Shown in pieces: positions 27,411-36,896 of a DNA stretch of 64,000 nt. The position numbers were made by a program, and so were the translations under genes. The notes under the pieces were generated by a model that worked only from the letters and a program-made list of their open reading frames with translations, was not told the origin of the DNA and made no database searches. The stretch is from positions 62,001 to 126,000 of the forward strand of contig NZ_AKKV01000031.1 in assembly GCF_000269865.1 (NCBI RefSeq). The letters run 5' to 3'. The DNA comes from Fictibacillus macauensis ZFHKF-1 (GTDB lineage Bacteria; Bacillota; Bacilli; Bacillales; Fictibacillaceae). Position 1 is the first letter of the stretch; each line of letters opens with the position of its first letter.

Positions 27411-27797
27411 ATGGCAATCCGTTACACAGTAGAACAGGCAACAAATAAAGAACAATTAATTTTGTCTCTTGCACAAACAAGCGAACATGTGAAAGCGTGG
27501 AGTGATGGACAGCGAATGCTCGTTGACTCTGATCAACTTTCGTTTATCTATGTGTTAGAAACTGCAGATGATCTTATTTATATTGATCTTCCACAAGCCG
27601 TTTGGCCACAAGTAAATGAAGCATTAATTCAAAATCAACAAGCCATTTTAACGATAGCAGGAAGCGATGAAGAATTACCATTAAGTGCACTGCACAATGA
27701 GTTGCTTTATTTGCTAGAAAATATTAAAGATAATAGTAACTATGGCGAGCAAATGCAGGTTGCATGTGAGGCATCATTTACTATTATGAATCAATAG
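27411..27797 (+). CDS. yjbL: YjbL family protein
   Basis: The 128-residue acidic protein has no membrane segment or known motif. AGGAGGAAG precedes ATG 27411. It lies 23 bases upstream of yjbM and opens the yjbL-yjbM-nadF-yjbO run, the same order as B. subtilis, which is the main basis for the name. Function is unknown. Confidence 0.75.
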   Translation: MAIRYTVEQATNKEQLILSLAQTSEHVKAWSDGQRMLVDSDQLSFIYVLETADDLIYIDLPQAVWPQVNEALIQNQQAILTIAGSDEELPLSALHNELLYLLENIKDNSNYGEQMQVACEASFTIMNQ

Positions 27798-27820
27798 TCG
27801 TAGGAAAGGGGAGTGAGGCA

Positions 27821-28462
27821 ATGAACTGGGAAACCCTTCTTGCCCCATATAAACAAGCCGTAGATGAATTGAAAGTCAAGTTCAGAGGGATACGTGATCA
27901 GTATCAGCAGACGACGAAGCAGTCACCGATTGAATTTGTTACAGGAAGGGTTAAGCCGATCAATTCAATCTTAAATAAAGCGTGGCAAAAGAATATCCCC
28001 CTCGACAAAATTGAAGAAGAAATTCAAGATATTGCCGGTTTACGCATCATGTGTCAATTCACAGATGACATTACTACCGTCATTACTATGCTCCGACGTC
28101 GCAATGACTTAACGATTGTGGAAGAGCGTGATTATATTGCAAATAAAAAACCAAGTGGTTACCGCTCCTATCACATTGTCGTTAGTTATCCTGTGCAAAC
28201 ATTGCAAGGCGAGCGCAAGTTGCTCGTTGAAATTCAAGTCCGTACCCTTGCCATGAATTTTTGGGCGACGATTGAGCATTCTTTAAATTATAAATACCAA
28301 GGACAAATTCCTAAAGATATTCAACTACGCTTACAGCGCTCCGCAGAAGCAGCTAGTCGTCTAGATGAGGAAATGGCTGAAATACGAGGCGAAGTACAAG
28401 AGGCACAAATCATTTTTTCGGAACGTAAAGATGAAGGAAAAGGCTCTATTTCTGGTACGTAA
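27821..28462 (+). CDS. yjbM: small alarmone synthetase RelQ (YjbM)
   Basis: YjbM makes (p)ppGpp from ATP and GTP/GDP and has no hydrolase domain. The 213 residues show the synthetase blocks: IEEEIQDIAGLRIMCQF, the Tyr-containing KKPSGYRSYHIVV, and the ELEIQ-equivalent LLVEIQVRTLAMNFWATIEH. GAAAGGGGAG precedes the ATG. It shares an operon with nadF. Confidence 0.93.
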   Translation: MNWETLLAPYKQAVDELKVKFRGIRDQYQQTTKQSPIEFVTGRVKPINSILNKAWQKNIPLDKIEEEIQDIAGLRIMCQFTDDITTVITMLRRRNDLTIVEERDYIANKKPSGYRSYHIVVSYPVQTLQGERKLLVEIQVRTLAMNFWATIEHSLNYKYQGQIPKDIQLRLQRSAEAASRLDEEMAEIRGEVQEAQIIFSERKDEGKGSISGT

Positions 28463-28495
28463 GAAGAGAAAAGAAAAGGCAGGTGATCGCTATTT

Positions 28496-29290
28496 ATGAA
28501 ATTTGCAATTGTTTCAAAGGGCGACCAAAAATCAAATACGTTGCAACAACGTATTAAAACGTATTTGCAAGAGTTTGATCTTCAATTCGATGAAGAGGAA
28601 CCCGATATTGTCATAACGGTTGGTGGAGACGGGACGTTGTTGCATGCTTTTCATCATTATGTTCATCGTATTAATGAGACAGCTTTTGTTGGCATACATA
28701 CGGGCCATCTTGGCTTTTTTGCAGATTGGGTACCAGAAGAAGTAGAAAAGCTTGTTATTCACATTGCTAAAACACCGTATCAGATTGTAGAATATCCATT
28801 GCTTGAAGTAACGGTTCGCTATTTAGATGATATGGATGAGCAAAAGTATTTAGCGGTCAATGAATGTACGGTAAAAAGCGGCGAAGGTTCCCTCGTCATG
28901 GATGTTGAAATAAAGGGTGAGTTATTTGAGACATTTCGCGGCGATGGGCTGTGTATCTCAACACCTTCAGGTAGTACCGCCTACAATAAAGCGTTAGGCG
29001 GGGCAATTATTCATCCATCGCTACCAAGTATTCAAGTGTCTGAGATGGCCTCTATTAATAATCGAGTGTTTCGTACGATTGGCTCTCCGCTCGTTTTGCC
29101 ACAACATCATACGTGCATGTTAAAGCCGGTGAATGATGTTGATTTTCATATAACAATTGATCACTTGTTCTTACTGCAAAAAAAAGTAAAATCCATTCAA
29201 TGTCGAGTGGCTGAAGAAAAAATTAGGTTTGCACGTTTCCGACCGTTTCCATTTTGGAAACGCGTAAAAGAAGCGTTTGTTACCGATTAG
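28496..29290 (+). CDS. nadF: NAD kinase
   Basis: The enzyme phosphorylates NAD to NADP. The 264-residue protein has the catalytic GGDGT at residues 43-47, [10 protein letters not shown], and [29 protein letters not shown] lies before ATG 28496. It lies 33 bases after yjbM, and the next gene starts eight bases after its stop. Confidence 0.95.
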   Translation: MKFAIVSKGDQKSNTLQQRIKTYLQEFDLQFDEEEPDIVITVGGDGTLLHAFHHYVHRINETAFVGIHTGHLGFFADWVPEEVEKLVIHIAKTPYQIVEYPLLEVTVRYLDDMDEQKYLAVNECTVKSGEGSLVMDVEIKGELFETFRGDGLCISTPSGSTAYNKALGGAIIHPSLPSIQVSEMASINNRVFRTIGSPLVLPQHHTCMLKPVNDVDFHITIDHLFLLQKKVKSIQCRVAEEKIRFARFRPFPFWKRVKEAFVTD

Positions 29291-29298
29291 AGGCGTAC

Positions 29299-30204
29299 AT
29301 GGCTAAATTTGTATTACGATGGATTGTTGAACCGTCACAGACTGGATTGCTTCGTGACTTTTTACGCAACAAGCAACTTTCAAAAAAAGCAGTAACAGAT
29401 ATTAAATTTTCGGGAGGAAAGCTTCTTGTTAATCATCAAGAAGTGACGGTTCGAAAAAAACTGTCTGCAGGCGATGCAGTTGAGGTTCATTTTCCCAAAG
29501 AGCCAATTAGTGAACAGATGATCCCGATTTCAATGGCGCTTGACATCTTGTATGAAGATGAACATTTGCTTGTTGTAAATAAAGAAGCAGGATTACCAAC
29601 CATTCCATCTCGTTATCAAAAACATGGATCGCTTGCTCAAGGTGTACTTGCTTATTACATTGAACGTGGTGTAGATGCGACATTTCATGGCATCAATCGT
29701 CTAGACAAAGATACATCGGGACTAGTGATGATTGCTAAGCATCGCTTTGCGCATTCACTGTTTTCCAAACAGCAAAAAGAAAAGCAAATTAAGCGGGCGT
29801 ACATTGCTATTGCTCATGGACGATTTGTCACTAAAAAAGGAACGATCGATGCGCCCATTGGACGAAAAGAAGATAGCCTTATTGAGCGCATGGTTAGAGC
29901 TGATGGCCAAAGAGCTGTTACGCATTATGAGGTGCTTCAAGAAAATGAGGTACGAAATGATTCTGTCGTAAAACTTCGGTTAGAAACAGGAAGAACGCAT
30001 CAAATTCGAGTTCATATGGCGCATCGTCATAATCCCTTACTCGGGGATGATCTTTATGGTGGGCGTTGTGATCATATTCCACGGCAAGCGTTACATAGCT
30101 ATGAGGTAACTTTTGTTCACCCTTTTACAGCAGAAACAATGACACTTGCTGCGCCATTGCCATCAGATATGAAGCAACTTTTACATGAAACGATGCTAGA
30201 ATAA
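29299..30204 (+). CDS. yjbO: RluD-type pseudouridine synthase YjbO
   Basis: The RluA/RluD-family enzyme modifies large-subunit rRNA. With ATG 29299 it has 301 residues; a longer frame overlaps nadF and is rejected. An S4-like N-terminus (LSKKAVTDIKFSGGKLLVN) precedes the catalytic GINRLDKDTSGLVM with its Asp, then RTHQIRVHMAH. It is the last gene before a strong terminator. Confidence 0.92.
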   Translation: MAKFVLRWIVEPSQTGLLRDFLRNKQLSKKAVTDIKFSGGKLLVNHQEVTVRKKLSAGDAVEVHFPKEPISEQMIPISMALDILYEDEHLLVVNKEAGLPTIPSRYQKHGSLAQGVLAYYIERGVDATFHGINRLDKDTSGLVMIAKHRFAHSLFSKQQKEKQIKRAYIAIAHGRFVTKKGTIDAPIGRKEDSLIERMVRADGQRAVTHYEVLQENEVRNDSVVKLRLETGRTHQIRVHMAHRHNPLLGDDLYGGRCDHIPRQALHSYEVTFVHPFTAETMTLAAPLPSDMKQLLHETMLE

Positions 30205-30206
30205 GG

Positions 30207-30247
30207 AAAAAGCGGTTCCCTAAACAATGAATAGGGCCGCTTTTTTT
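30207..30247. terminator. bidirectional intrinsic terminator
   Basis: AAAAAGCGG-TTCCCT pairs with AGGG-CCGCTTTTT between converging yjbO and prpE. Confidence 0.85.
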
Positions 30248-30980
30248 AATTAAATGTCTGGAACTTTTCTTGTGAAAAGGGAAGAGATGAGGGAACAGAA
30301 ACGGTTGTTTCTTCTGGATAGCGCAAGGCGGTTAAACAGTTGCCGAATACACAGCCGGTATCGATATTAATGGTTCGGTTCACTTTTCTAGGTTGTATAA
30401 CAGGCGTATGTCCGTACACAATCAGGGCATCCTCTGTATACGAAACCGCCCAATCACGGCGAATGGGTAGTCCTTCAGTCGTCGTTTGCCCCGTTATATC
30501 TCCGTATAATACGAAGGTTTGTACCTTTTTTCCTTGCTTGCCGATTAAGGAAGCACTGATCCCCGCATGTGCAATCACTAATTGTTCCTGATCTAATTGC
30601 AAGTACAACGCTGAAGATTCATACAGTTGTATAAAAGCCTTCTTTAACTTCCGAAGTGCTTGAGCCGGTAGCTGTTGTAGTTCCTTTACAGTCGTTTCTA
30701 GCCCATGAATGAGTTGAACGTTCCTTCCGAGAAAGTAACGATACAGTTTATTGCAATGATTTCCGGGTACATACAGTGCTTTTTTAGAAAGAACAATGGT
30801 TGTAACGTGCGTAAGCATAGCGACTGAGTCTGGTCCACGATCGGTAATGTCGCCTAAAAAAACTAATGTTCGCTGTTGAGGATGCTGTGGAATACCCTCT
30901 TTCCATACATAGCCAAGTGCTTTCGTTAAGGCTACATATTCATCCCAACATCCGTGAATATCGCCAATAATGTCATACAT
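30246..30980 (-). CDS. prpE: bis(5'-nucleosyl)-tetraphosphatase PrpE
   Basis: This calcineurin-like phosphoesterase cleaves Ap4A asymmetrically in Bacillus and affects spore germination. Metal motifs are IIGDIHG (Asp7, His9), [12 protein letters not shown] and PGNHCNK. Starting at ATG 30980, after GAGGAGAACG, it has 244 residues, the B. subtilis length; a GTG 15 bases upstream is inside the ribosome binding site. Confidence 0.93.
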   Translation of the reverse strand: MYDIIGDIHGCWDEYVALTKALGYVWKEGIPQHPQQRTLVFLGDITDRGPDSVAMLTHVTTIVLSKKALYVPGNHCNKLYRYFLGRNVQLIHGLETTVKELQQLPAQALRKLKKAFIQLYESSALYLQLDQEQLVIAHAGISASLIGKQGKKVQTFVLYGDITGQTTTEGLPIRRDWAVSYTEDALIVYGHTPVIQPRKVNRTINIDTGCVFGNCLTALRYPEETTVSVPSSLPFSQEKFQTFN

Positions 30981-31044
30981 AAACGTTCTCCTCACTTTTC
31001 ACTGAAATCGTCGTACCTACGTTTAGACTTTCTAAAAGTTAAAG

Positions 31045-31072
31045 AAAAAACACCTGCAAAGCGCAGGTGTTT
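31045..31072 (-). terminator. intrinsic terminator of the SEDS gene
   Basis: AAACACCTGC pairs with GCAGGTGTTT, with T-rich sequence on the minus-strand side. Confidence 0.85.
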
Positions 31073-32228
31073 ATTCAAACATATATTTACGTGTTCGAGA
31101 ACGAACATTCAATATAAGACCAAAAGCAATCATTTGTGCTAGCACGGAACTTCCGCCATAGCTAATAAACGGCAAGGGAATTCCGGTAATTGGCATGACT
31201 TGAATGTTCATTCCAATGTTTTGAAACACTTGGAACGTGATCATACCAATTACACCAGTAGCTAAATAACTACCGTATACTTCATTGCTTTCTAACCCTG
31301 TATTGACCATGCGAAAAACAAGAAGGAAGAATAACGAAACGAGAATACTCGTCCCAATAAAGCCCCATTCCTCACCAATCACCGAGAAGATAAAGTCGGT
31401 TTGTGCTTCTGGGAAATACACAACGCCATGTGTGAAACCTTTACCAAACAATTCTCCTGAGCCAATCGCCATTAGAGCATTTCGAATTTGATAGCCTAAA
31501 TCTTTGTTGGAATAAGGATCAAACCACGCATAAAAACGTTCTAGTTGATATTGATCTAGAATATGCGCTACGAAAAAGTGAGGAAAGTTTATGTAAATCC
31601 ACACGAGTGCACTAATGAAAAATACACCAATAAAGCCAAGAATGAAAATAATTCGCCAGCGAATGCCTGAAACGAGCACTAGGCTAATTGTAATGGCGAT
31701 GAAAACAAGGCCAGTTCCTAAATCGGGTTGCTTTAAAATAAGCAGCAGGGGAAAAAGGAGTACTAATCCAACTTTTCCAAGCAAAAGGAAGTCTTCCCGC
31801 AGCGAGCGAACTAAATATTTTTCATTATGTGTTGCGATTACATGGCTCATGGAAATGATCAATGAGACTTTCGTCAGCTCTGAAGGCTGAAGCGCAAATG
31901 GTCCGAGACGAAACCACGCTCGTGCACCGTTAATATTCGGCACAATGGACTCTGGTGCAACGATGATTCCAATTAAAAGCACGATACAAAAACCATAAAA
32001 ATACCAAGATAGCTTCCGAAATTGATCGAAATCTAGCATCATAATTCCTGTGATGGCAATGGCACCGACGAAATACCAAAGCAATTGTTTCACAACGAAA
32101 TTTGAATTGTATTGCGCAATAAGCTGTGCGCTATAAATCGCTAAACAACTTGCTGTTATTAAACAGCACAATAAAAAAATCATATGCCAATCTAATTTTT
32201 GCCAAGGGGATTGCCTGTTATTTTCCAT
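31071..32228 (-). CDS. SEDS family protein (FtsW/RodA/SpoVE type)
   Basis: The 385-residue protein has about ten membrane segments. SEDS proteins are peptidoglycan glycosyltransferases working with class B PBPs. Family blocks are visible: NGARAWFRLGPFALQPSELTK, KQPDLGTGLVF, and the C-terminal GIPLPFISYGGSSVLAQM. It resembles RodA more than FtsW in the loop AQTDFIFSVIGEEWGF. B. subtilis has thi genes here, so this is a local difference; no cognate PBP lies in the window. An ATG at 32228 is preceded by AAGGAGTTTT. Confidence 0.88.
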   Translation of the reverse strand: MENNRQSPWQKLDWHMIFLLCCLITASCLAIYSAQLIAQYNSNFVVKQLLWYFVGAIAITGIMMLDFDQFRKLSWYFYGFCIVLLIGIIVAPESIVPNINGARAWFRLGPFALQPSELTKVSLIISMSHVIATHNEKYLVRSLREDFLLLGKVGLVLLFPLLLILKQPDLGTGLVFIAITISLVLVSGIRWRIIFILGFIGVFFISALVWIYINFPHFFVAHILDQYQLERFYAWFDPYSNKDLGYQIRNALMAIGSGELFGKGFTHGVVYFPEAQTDFIFSVIGEEWGFIGTSILVSLFFLLVFRMVNTGLESNEVYGSYLATGVIGMITFQVFQNIGMNIQVMPITGIPLPFISYGGSSVLAQMIAFGLILNVRSRTRKYMFE

Positions 32229-32437
32229 TCATAAAACTCCTTATGTCTAACAGATAACAGGTTCTATCTTACCGAAAAAATCGCACTTTGCCTACTCATA
32301 ACCGTATAAATAATTTGACAAAATTCAAAAGCTCAACACTAATTCCCTTTAATAGAAAAATATAGTAATAAATGAAGTGATTACTTTCCTCAGGCTCGTT
32401 CATACTAAAAGTATTAAAAATAAGGAGGCGAACATTC

Positions 32438-32578
32438 GTGCCAACGGTAACTTGTCCAATCTGTCAGCGCCAAGCTCCTATAGAGGATGTCTTAACCGCT
32501 CAGTCGAACCAAAATGTAATTTATTGCTGCCCATACTGTCAGTTCGAGGAAAGAAACATCGAAACGAGCAAAGGATGA
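32438..32578 (+). CDS. 46-residue zinc-ribbon protein
   Basis: GTG 32438 follows TAAGGAGG at nine bases. The protein carries two knuckles, CPIC and a CCPYC pair, separated by 25 residues, and ends EERNIETSKG. This is a typical four-Cys zinc ribbon (five Cys in all), short and cytosolic. The next gene, fabI, starts 100 bases later behind its own FapR-controlled promoter. Role is unknown; zinc binding is inferred from the Cys spacing. Confidence 0.65.
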   Translation: MPTVTCPICQRQAPIEDVLTAQSNQNVIYCCPYCQFEERNIETSKG

Positions 32579-32605
32579 ACACGTTGTTTCCTTTCGTTTA
32601 AAATC

Positions 32606-32635
32606 TGTTATACTAGCGTTAGGACTAGGTACTAA
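32606..32635 (+). promoter_or_regulatory. fabI promoter with FapR operator
   Basis: An extended -10, TGTTATACT (32606-32614), is followed by TTAGGACTAGGTACTAA (32619-32635), a 17-bp FapR-type palindrome. Its placement around the start point matches repression of fabI by FapR. Confidence 0.85.
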
Positions 32636-32677
32636 TTAAAAAAAGATCTAGTGAAGAGGACGAGGAGGAACCATATT

Positions 32678-33454
32678 ATGAATTTATCGTTAGAAAATCG
32701 TACATATGTCATCATGGGTGTAGCTAATAAACGTAGTATCGCTTGGGGAATTGCTCAATCACTTGCAAAAGCAGGAGCGCGTCTTATTTTCACGTATGCT
32801 GGTGAGCGTCTTGAAAAAAATGTGAAAGATCTTGCAGCTACGTTAGAACGTAATGATTCACTCGTATTGCCGTGTGATATTACGAACGATGAAGAGATTA
32901 AAGCAACATTTACAGCAATTAAAGAAGAAGTTGGCATTATTCACGGTCTTGCTCATTGTATTGCCTTTGCTAATACGGATGAGTTAAAGGGCGAATATAT
33001 GAATACAACACGTGATGGCTTTTTGCTTGCTCACAATATTTCATCTTACTCGCTTACTGCCGTAGCAAAAGAAGCGCGTGGCCTCATGACAGAAGGTGGA
33101 AGCATCGTGACGTTAACGTATTTAGGTGGCGAACGTGTTCTCCAAAACTACAATGTTATGGGCGTTGCAAAAGCGTCTCTTGATGCAAGCGTAAAATATT
33201 TAGCGAGCGATCTTGGGAAAGATCAAATTCGTGTGAATGCTATTTCAGCTGGCCCGATCCGGACACTTGCGGCAAAAGGAATTGGCGATTTTAATAGTAT
33301 TTTACGTGAAATTGAAGAAAAGGCTCCTCTTCGTCGCACAACAACGACAGAAGAAGTTGGTGACACAGCACTTTTCTTAATGAGTGACTTATCTCGTGGG
33401 ATTACGGGAGAAACACTTCACGTTGATAGCGGCTATAGCATTATGGGTAACTAA
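32678..33454 (+). CDS. fabI: enoyl-[ACP] reductase FabI
   Basis: FabI carries out the last reduction of each fatty-acid elongation cycle with NAD(P)H and is the target of triclosan. From ATG 32678, after GAGGAGGAA, it has 258 residues, as in B. subtilis; a longer frame is rejected. The SDR-type glycine region is GVANKRSIAWG; the catalytic residues read Tyr148, Tyr158 and Lys165 (YNVMGVAK). It is transcribed alone and FapR-controlled. Confidence 0.96.
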   Translation: MNLSLENRTYVIMGVANKRSIAWGIAQSLAKAGARLIFTYAGERLEKNVKDLAATLERNDSLVLPCDITNDEEIKATFTAIKEEVGIIHGLAHCIAFANTDELKGEYMNTTRDGFLLAHNISSYSLTAVAKEARGLMTEGGSIVTLTYLGGERVLQNYNVMGVAKASLDASVKYLASDLGKDQIRVNAISAGPIRTLAAKGIGDFNSILREIEEKAPLRRTTTTEEVGDTALFLMSDLSRGITGETLHVDSGYSIMGN

Positions 33455-33462
33455 AAGGATGA

Positions 33463-33494
33463 AAAAACATCACCATTTCTGGTGGTGTTTTTTT
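33463..33494 (+). terminator. intrinsic terminator of fabI
   Basis: AACATCACCA pairs with TGGTGGTGTT, with one mismatch, then seven T. Confidence 0.8.
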
Positions 33495-33555
33495 GTGCGG
33501 ATTTTTCCTAACGGAGCTTAACAACCCCTTTCCAGACTTTCCTTATGTATGCTTA

Positions 33556-33583
33556 ACGCTAGACGAACTATACGCATACAGTG
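33556..33583 (+). promoter_or_regulatory. sigma-K-like promoter of glycan unit 1
   Basis: AC (33556-33557), 17 bases, CATACAGTG (33575-33583). This fits the mother-cell sigma-K pattern (AC...CATAnnnTA) with one mismatch; CATACAGT also fits the sigma-E -10. It precedes the spsI-like gene by about 40 bases. Confidence 0.55.
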
Positions 33584-33620
33584 AAGAAAGAACGGACTAT
33601 AGGGAGAGGACTGATCTCGT

Positions 33621-34349
33621 TTGAAAGGGATTATATTAGCAGGAGGAACGGGTAGTCGCTTGCAGCCGTTAACGACGGTCATCAATAAGCATCTGTTACC
33701 CATTGGTCAAGTTCCGATGATTCTTCATTCCGTGCAAAAGATGAAGGAAGCAGGTATTCATCATATTGCGATTGTAACGAATGAAGACGATATTCCTAGT
33801 TTTCAGAAGCTGCTCGGCGATGGTCATAACGAAAAAGTAAACATTCAGTATGCCAAGCAGGAAGGTGCACGGGGCATTGCAGATGGCATTGCTGCGGGCC
33901 GAAGAATTCTTGGGTGTGGACGTTGTCTCGTGATTCTTGGTGATAACTTGTTCGATGATGCGCTTCTTCCGTATATTGAACGCTACTTGCATCAGCCTTC
34001 TGGAGCGAAAGTGTTATTAAAAAAGGTCAGCGATCCGCATCGCTATGGCATTGCACAAGTGAATGAAACATTAGGTGAAATTGAAGGGATTGAAGAGAAG
34101 CCAAAAATACCAAAATCATCGTATTGTGTCACGGGAATCTATATGTTTGATGATGACATTGATGCCTTTATTGAAAAAATTGAACCGTCAGCACGAGGCG
34201 AGCTGGAAATTACGGATGTTAATAACATGTATATACAGCAATCGATTTTAACATACGACATTATGGATGGCTGGTGGCTTGATGCTGGAACGCATGAAGC
34301 GCTACATGAAGCAAATTGTCACTTCTGGGCTGAAGGGGAGGATAGTTGA
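33621..34349 (+). CDS. spsI: sugar-1-phosphate thymidylyltransferase (RmlA/SpsI-like)
   Basis: The enzyme makes dTDP-glucose from glucose-1-phosphate and dTTP. The 242 residues start KGIILAGGTGSRLQPLT, the nucleotide-binding loop, with Lys of NKHLLPI and GDNLFDD as the metal site. It is the short form, like SpsI of the B. subtilis spore polysaccharide operon, rather than the 290-residue RmlA. The start is TTG 33621 behind GGGAGAGG. It is followed directly by spsK- and spsL-like genes, the B. subtilis arrangement without spsJ. Confidence 0.88.
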   Translation: MKGIILAGGTGSRLQPLTTVINKHLLPIGQVPMILHSVQKMKEAGIHHIAIVTNEDDIPSFQKLLGDGHNEKVNIQYAKQEGARGIADGIAAGRRILGCGRCLVILGDNLFDDALLPYIERYLHQPSGAKVLLKKVSDPHRYGIAQVNETLGEIEGIEEKPKIPKSSYCVTGIYMFDDDIDAFIEKIEPSARGELEITDVNNMYIQQSILTYDIMDGWWLDAGTHEALHEANCHFWAEGEDS

Positions 34350-34350
34350 C

Positions 34351-35202
34351 ATGAAAATTGTTTTAACGGGAGGCGGTGGTCAACTTGCCGCAGCTTTTCA
34401 GCAGGAAACCTTTCCTACTGTTGAATGGATTTTGCTCGATCGTCAGGCATTAGACGTCACGGATGAAGGAGCAGTTCAGAATTGCTTAAGAACCTATCGG
34501 CCTGATGTCGTTATTCATTGTGCGGCCTATACCCGTGTGGAACAAGCAGAATCTGATGCTCATCAAGCATATAGCATCAATGGACTAGGTGCGTATTATG
34601 TGGCAAAGGCATGTCAGGAAGTACAGGCACAATTTATTTACATTAGTACAGATTATGTATTTGATGGTCAGAAACGAACGCCGTATGAAACGAGTGATCG
34701 TGTGAGGCCACTCAATGTGTATGGTATGAGTAAGTGGCTTGGAGAAGAGCTCGCATTAGCGGCGTGTGCTCGTGCGAAAGTAGTGCGCACGTCTTGGTTG
34801 TATGGACACGGAAAAGCGAATTTTGTCAATACAATGCGCGCGAGTGCGATACGTGAAGAAGAGGTAGCTGTTATTTGTGAACAGTGGGGCTCACCTACCT
34901 ATGCGCCCGATTTAGTTCATGCAGTTATGGCTTTAATTCCTTGTGAATCGGGTGTATATCATTTTAGTAATGAAGGCATGTGTAGCTGGTATGACTTTGC
35001 GCGTGAGATCTACCGCTTATCCGGTGCACATTCGCACCTTGTCCAACCGAAAAAAATGGCGAACTATCATTCAGAAGCTCAGCGGCCTTCGTATTCTGTC
35101 CTTGCAAAAACAAAATTCCAAGCGACAACTGGCTGTGAACCAAGGGGATGGCAAGAGGCCCTACAAGCTTTTTTTAAAAAGGAGAGACATACGGATGATT
35201 GA
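34351..35202 (+). CDS. spsK: dTDP-4-dehydrorhamnose reductase (RmlD/SpsK-like)
   Basis: This NAD(P)H-dependent reductase performs the last step to dTDP-L-rhamnose. From ATG 34351, after AAGGGGAGG, it has 283 residues. The N-terminal glycine motif is LTGGGGQLA (a variant of GxxGxxG), the catalytic part STDYVFDG...YGMSK holds Tyr and Lys, and RTSWLYG follows. It starts one base after the spsI stop and overlaps the spsL-like gene by eight bases. Confidence 0.9.
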   Translation: MKIVLTGGGGQLAAAFQQETFPTVEWILLDRQALDVTDEGAVQNCLRTYRPDVVIHCAAYTRVEQAESDAHQAYSINGLGAYYVAKACQEVQAQFIYISTDYVFDGQKRTPYETSDRVRPLNVYGMSKWLGEELALAACARAKVVRTSWLYGHGKANFVNTMRASAIREEEVAVICEQWGSPTYAPDLVHAVMALIPCESGVYHFSNEGMCSWYDFAREIYRLSGAHSHLVQPKKMANYHSEAQRPSYSVLAKTKFQATTGCEPRGWQEALQAFFKKERHTDD

Positions 35203-35650
35203 AGGGGTTATTGTGAAAAAATTAGTGCGGCATTGTGATGATCGTGGCTATTTCACGGAACTTGTCCGTGATGATGAGTCCTTATTAGCGCGCTTCGGTC
35301 AAGCTTCACTATCGCTGTCCTATCCTGGTGTTATTAAAGCGTTTCATTACCATGAGCATCAGGATGACGTTTGGTTTTTTCCATCAGGTAATGCGCAAGT
35401 TGTGTTATATGACTTACGAGAAAATTCTGTAACAAAAGGGGAAACGAGTGTTTTTTATATGGGAGAAGATCATCCAATTGTTGTGCTTATTCCAAAAGGA
35501 GTCGCTCACGGCTATCGTGTACTAGGCAATGTACCAGCTACCATTCTTTATTTTACAACGTCGTCTTATAATCCGGATGCGCCCGATGAAAAGCGAATTC
35601 CGTGGGACGATCCGCTTATCAATTTCGATTGGTCAACAAAAAATCGCTAG
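35195..35650 (+). CDS. spsL: dTDP-4-dehydrorhamnose 3,5-epimerase-like (SpsL-like)
   Basis: The 151-residue cupin is the size of B. subtilis SpsL (152) and shorter than classical RmlC (about 180). Family features are DDRGYFTELVRDD at the start, the His-rich KAFHYHEHQDDVWFF in place of the usual RGLHYQ block, and IPKGVAHGYRVLG. ATG 35195 follows AAGGAGAGAC. The gene is read in a different frame from spsK and overlaps its end. Confidence 0.85.
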   Translation: MIEGVIVKKLVRHCDDRGYFTELVRDDESLLARFGQASLSLSYPGVIKAFHYHEHQDDVWFFPSGNAQVVLYDLRENSVTKGETSVFYMGEDHPIVVLIPKGVAHGYRVLGNVPATILYFTTSSYNPDAPDEKRIPWDDPLINFDWSTKNR

Positions 35651-35672
35651 AGTGAAAGAAAGGAGGCTTCGT

Positions 35673-36881
35673 ATGAAGTGGGCATTATGCACTGTCATTT
35701 CTAGCAACTATCTTTCATTTGCCAAGGCGCTTGCTTCCTCATTTTTAACACACCATCCAGATGGAGTTATATGGGTGTTAATTACGGATGGTACAAAAGG
35801 GGAAAAGGATGCTAGTGGTCGCATCACGTATGTAACGGTTGAACAAATTGGCGTCCCAAACGCAGCGTCTTTTTGTTTTCGCTATGGGCCGGCAGAGCTT
35901 TGCAATGCATTAAAACCGTATTTACTAACATACGCAATGAAGCAGCATCCTGATTATCGCTTTCTTTTTTTAGATGCCGATATTTATTTATATTCTCCAC
36001 TTCAAGAACTTGAAGAGTTAGTAGCGACACATTCTATCATTTTAACACCTCATATTACATCTCCTTTACCACAAGATCAAAAGATTCCAAGCGAGCTCGA
36101 TTTAATTCGAGCAGGCACGTACAATGCCGGCTGTATCGCTCTTCGCAACGATGAACATAGTAAGCAATTTTTACGGTGGTGGAGTGATCATCTAGAGCAT
36201 GAGTGTATGAATGATCAAAAAAAAGGATTGTTTATGGATCAAAAATGGCTTGAACTTGTTCCGGGCTTATTTAGTGGCGTTCACATATTGAGAAACAAGG
36301 CGTACAATGCAGCCTACTGGAATCTTCATGAACGAAAGATTTCCAGGCAAGACAATCAGTATTATGTAAATGAGCAGCCATTGGCGTTCTTTCACTTCAG
36401 TGGGTATGACTATGAATTACAACGTGTATCTCATTATCAAAATCGCTATAAAATGACTGACAGTGAAGACGTTCGCTCACTGTTTGAACAGTATAAACGG
36501 GAGCTGCAACGTTTTGGCTATGAGCAAACATTTCATGAAATGAATCAGACAACGATCTTTGATAATGGTGTTGCAATCTTACCCGTCGTACGTAAAGTCT
36601 ATCATGCTATGGAAAAAACAGGGCACCGCTATCACAATCCTTTTCAAACAACAGGAGAAGATAGCTTTTATCAGAAGCTAATATCCTATATTGATGGAAC
36701 GATGATTCCGTGGGTCTTTTATATTTTGTATAGCGATCATGTGAGTTTTAAAGCGGCCTTTCAATCTTATAGGAAAAAAGAAGAGCCCGCACTGCTAGCT
36801 AGCCTGCGCATGCAATTTCTTCACGAGTATCAATGTTATGTTGAAACACCAGAGGCTTTTACGGCTGGGGAAAAAGGATGA
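35673..36881 (+). CDS. DxD glycosyltransferase (GT8-like), copy 1
   Basis: The 402-residue protein begins MKWALCTVISSNYLSFAKAL. A nucleotide-sugar-binding DxD is at residues 101-103 in FLFLDADIYLYSPL; NAGCIALRN, FMDQKWLELVP and FHFSGYDYE follow. Together these resemble a GT-A fold retaining transferase. It is paralogous to the protein encoded at 40.4 kb, sharing KAYN-AYWNLHER and DQKWL. AAGGAGG precedes ATG 35673. Sugar and acceptor are unknown. Confidence 0.75.
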   Translation: MKWALCTVISSNYLSFAKALASSFLTHHPDGVIWVLITDGTKGEKDASGRITYVTVEQIGVPNAASFCFRYGPAELCNALKPYLLTYAMKQHPDYRFLFLDADIYLYSPLQELEELVATHSIILTPHITSPLPQDQKIPSELDLIRAGTYNAGCIALRNDEHSKQFLRWWSDHLEHECMNDQKKGLFMDQKWLELVPGLFSGVHILRNKAYNAAYWNLHERKISRQDNQYYVNEQPLAFFHFSGYDYELQRVSHYQNRYKMTDSEDVRSLFEQYKRELQRFGYEQTFHEMNQTTIFDNGVAILPVVRKVYHAMEKTGHRYHNPFQTTGEDSFYQKLISYIDGTMIPWVFYILYSDHVSFKAAFQSYRKKEEPALLASLRMQFLHEYQCYVETPEAFTAGEKG

Positions 36882-36896
36882 ACAGGATGGGGTGCC

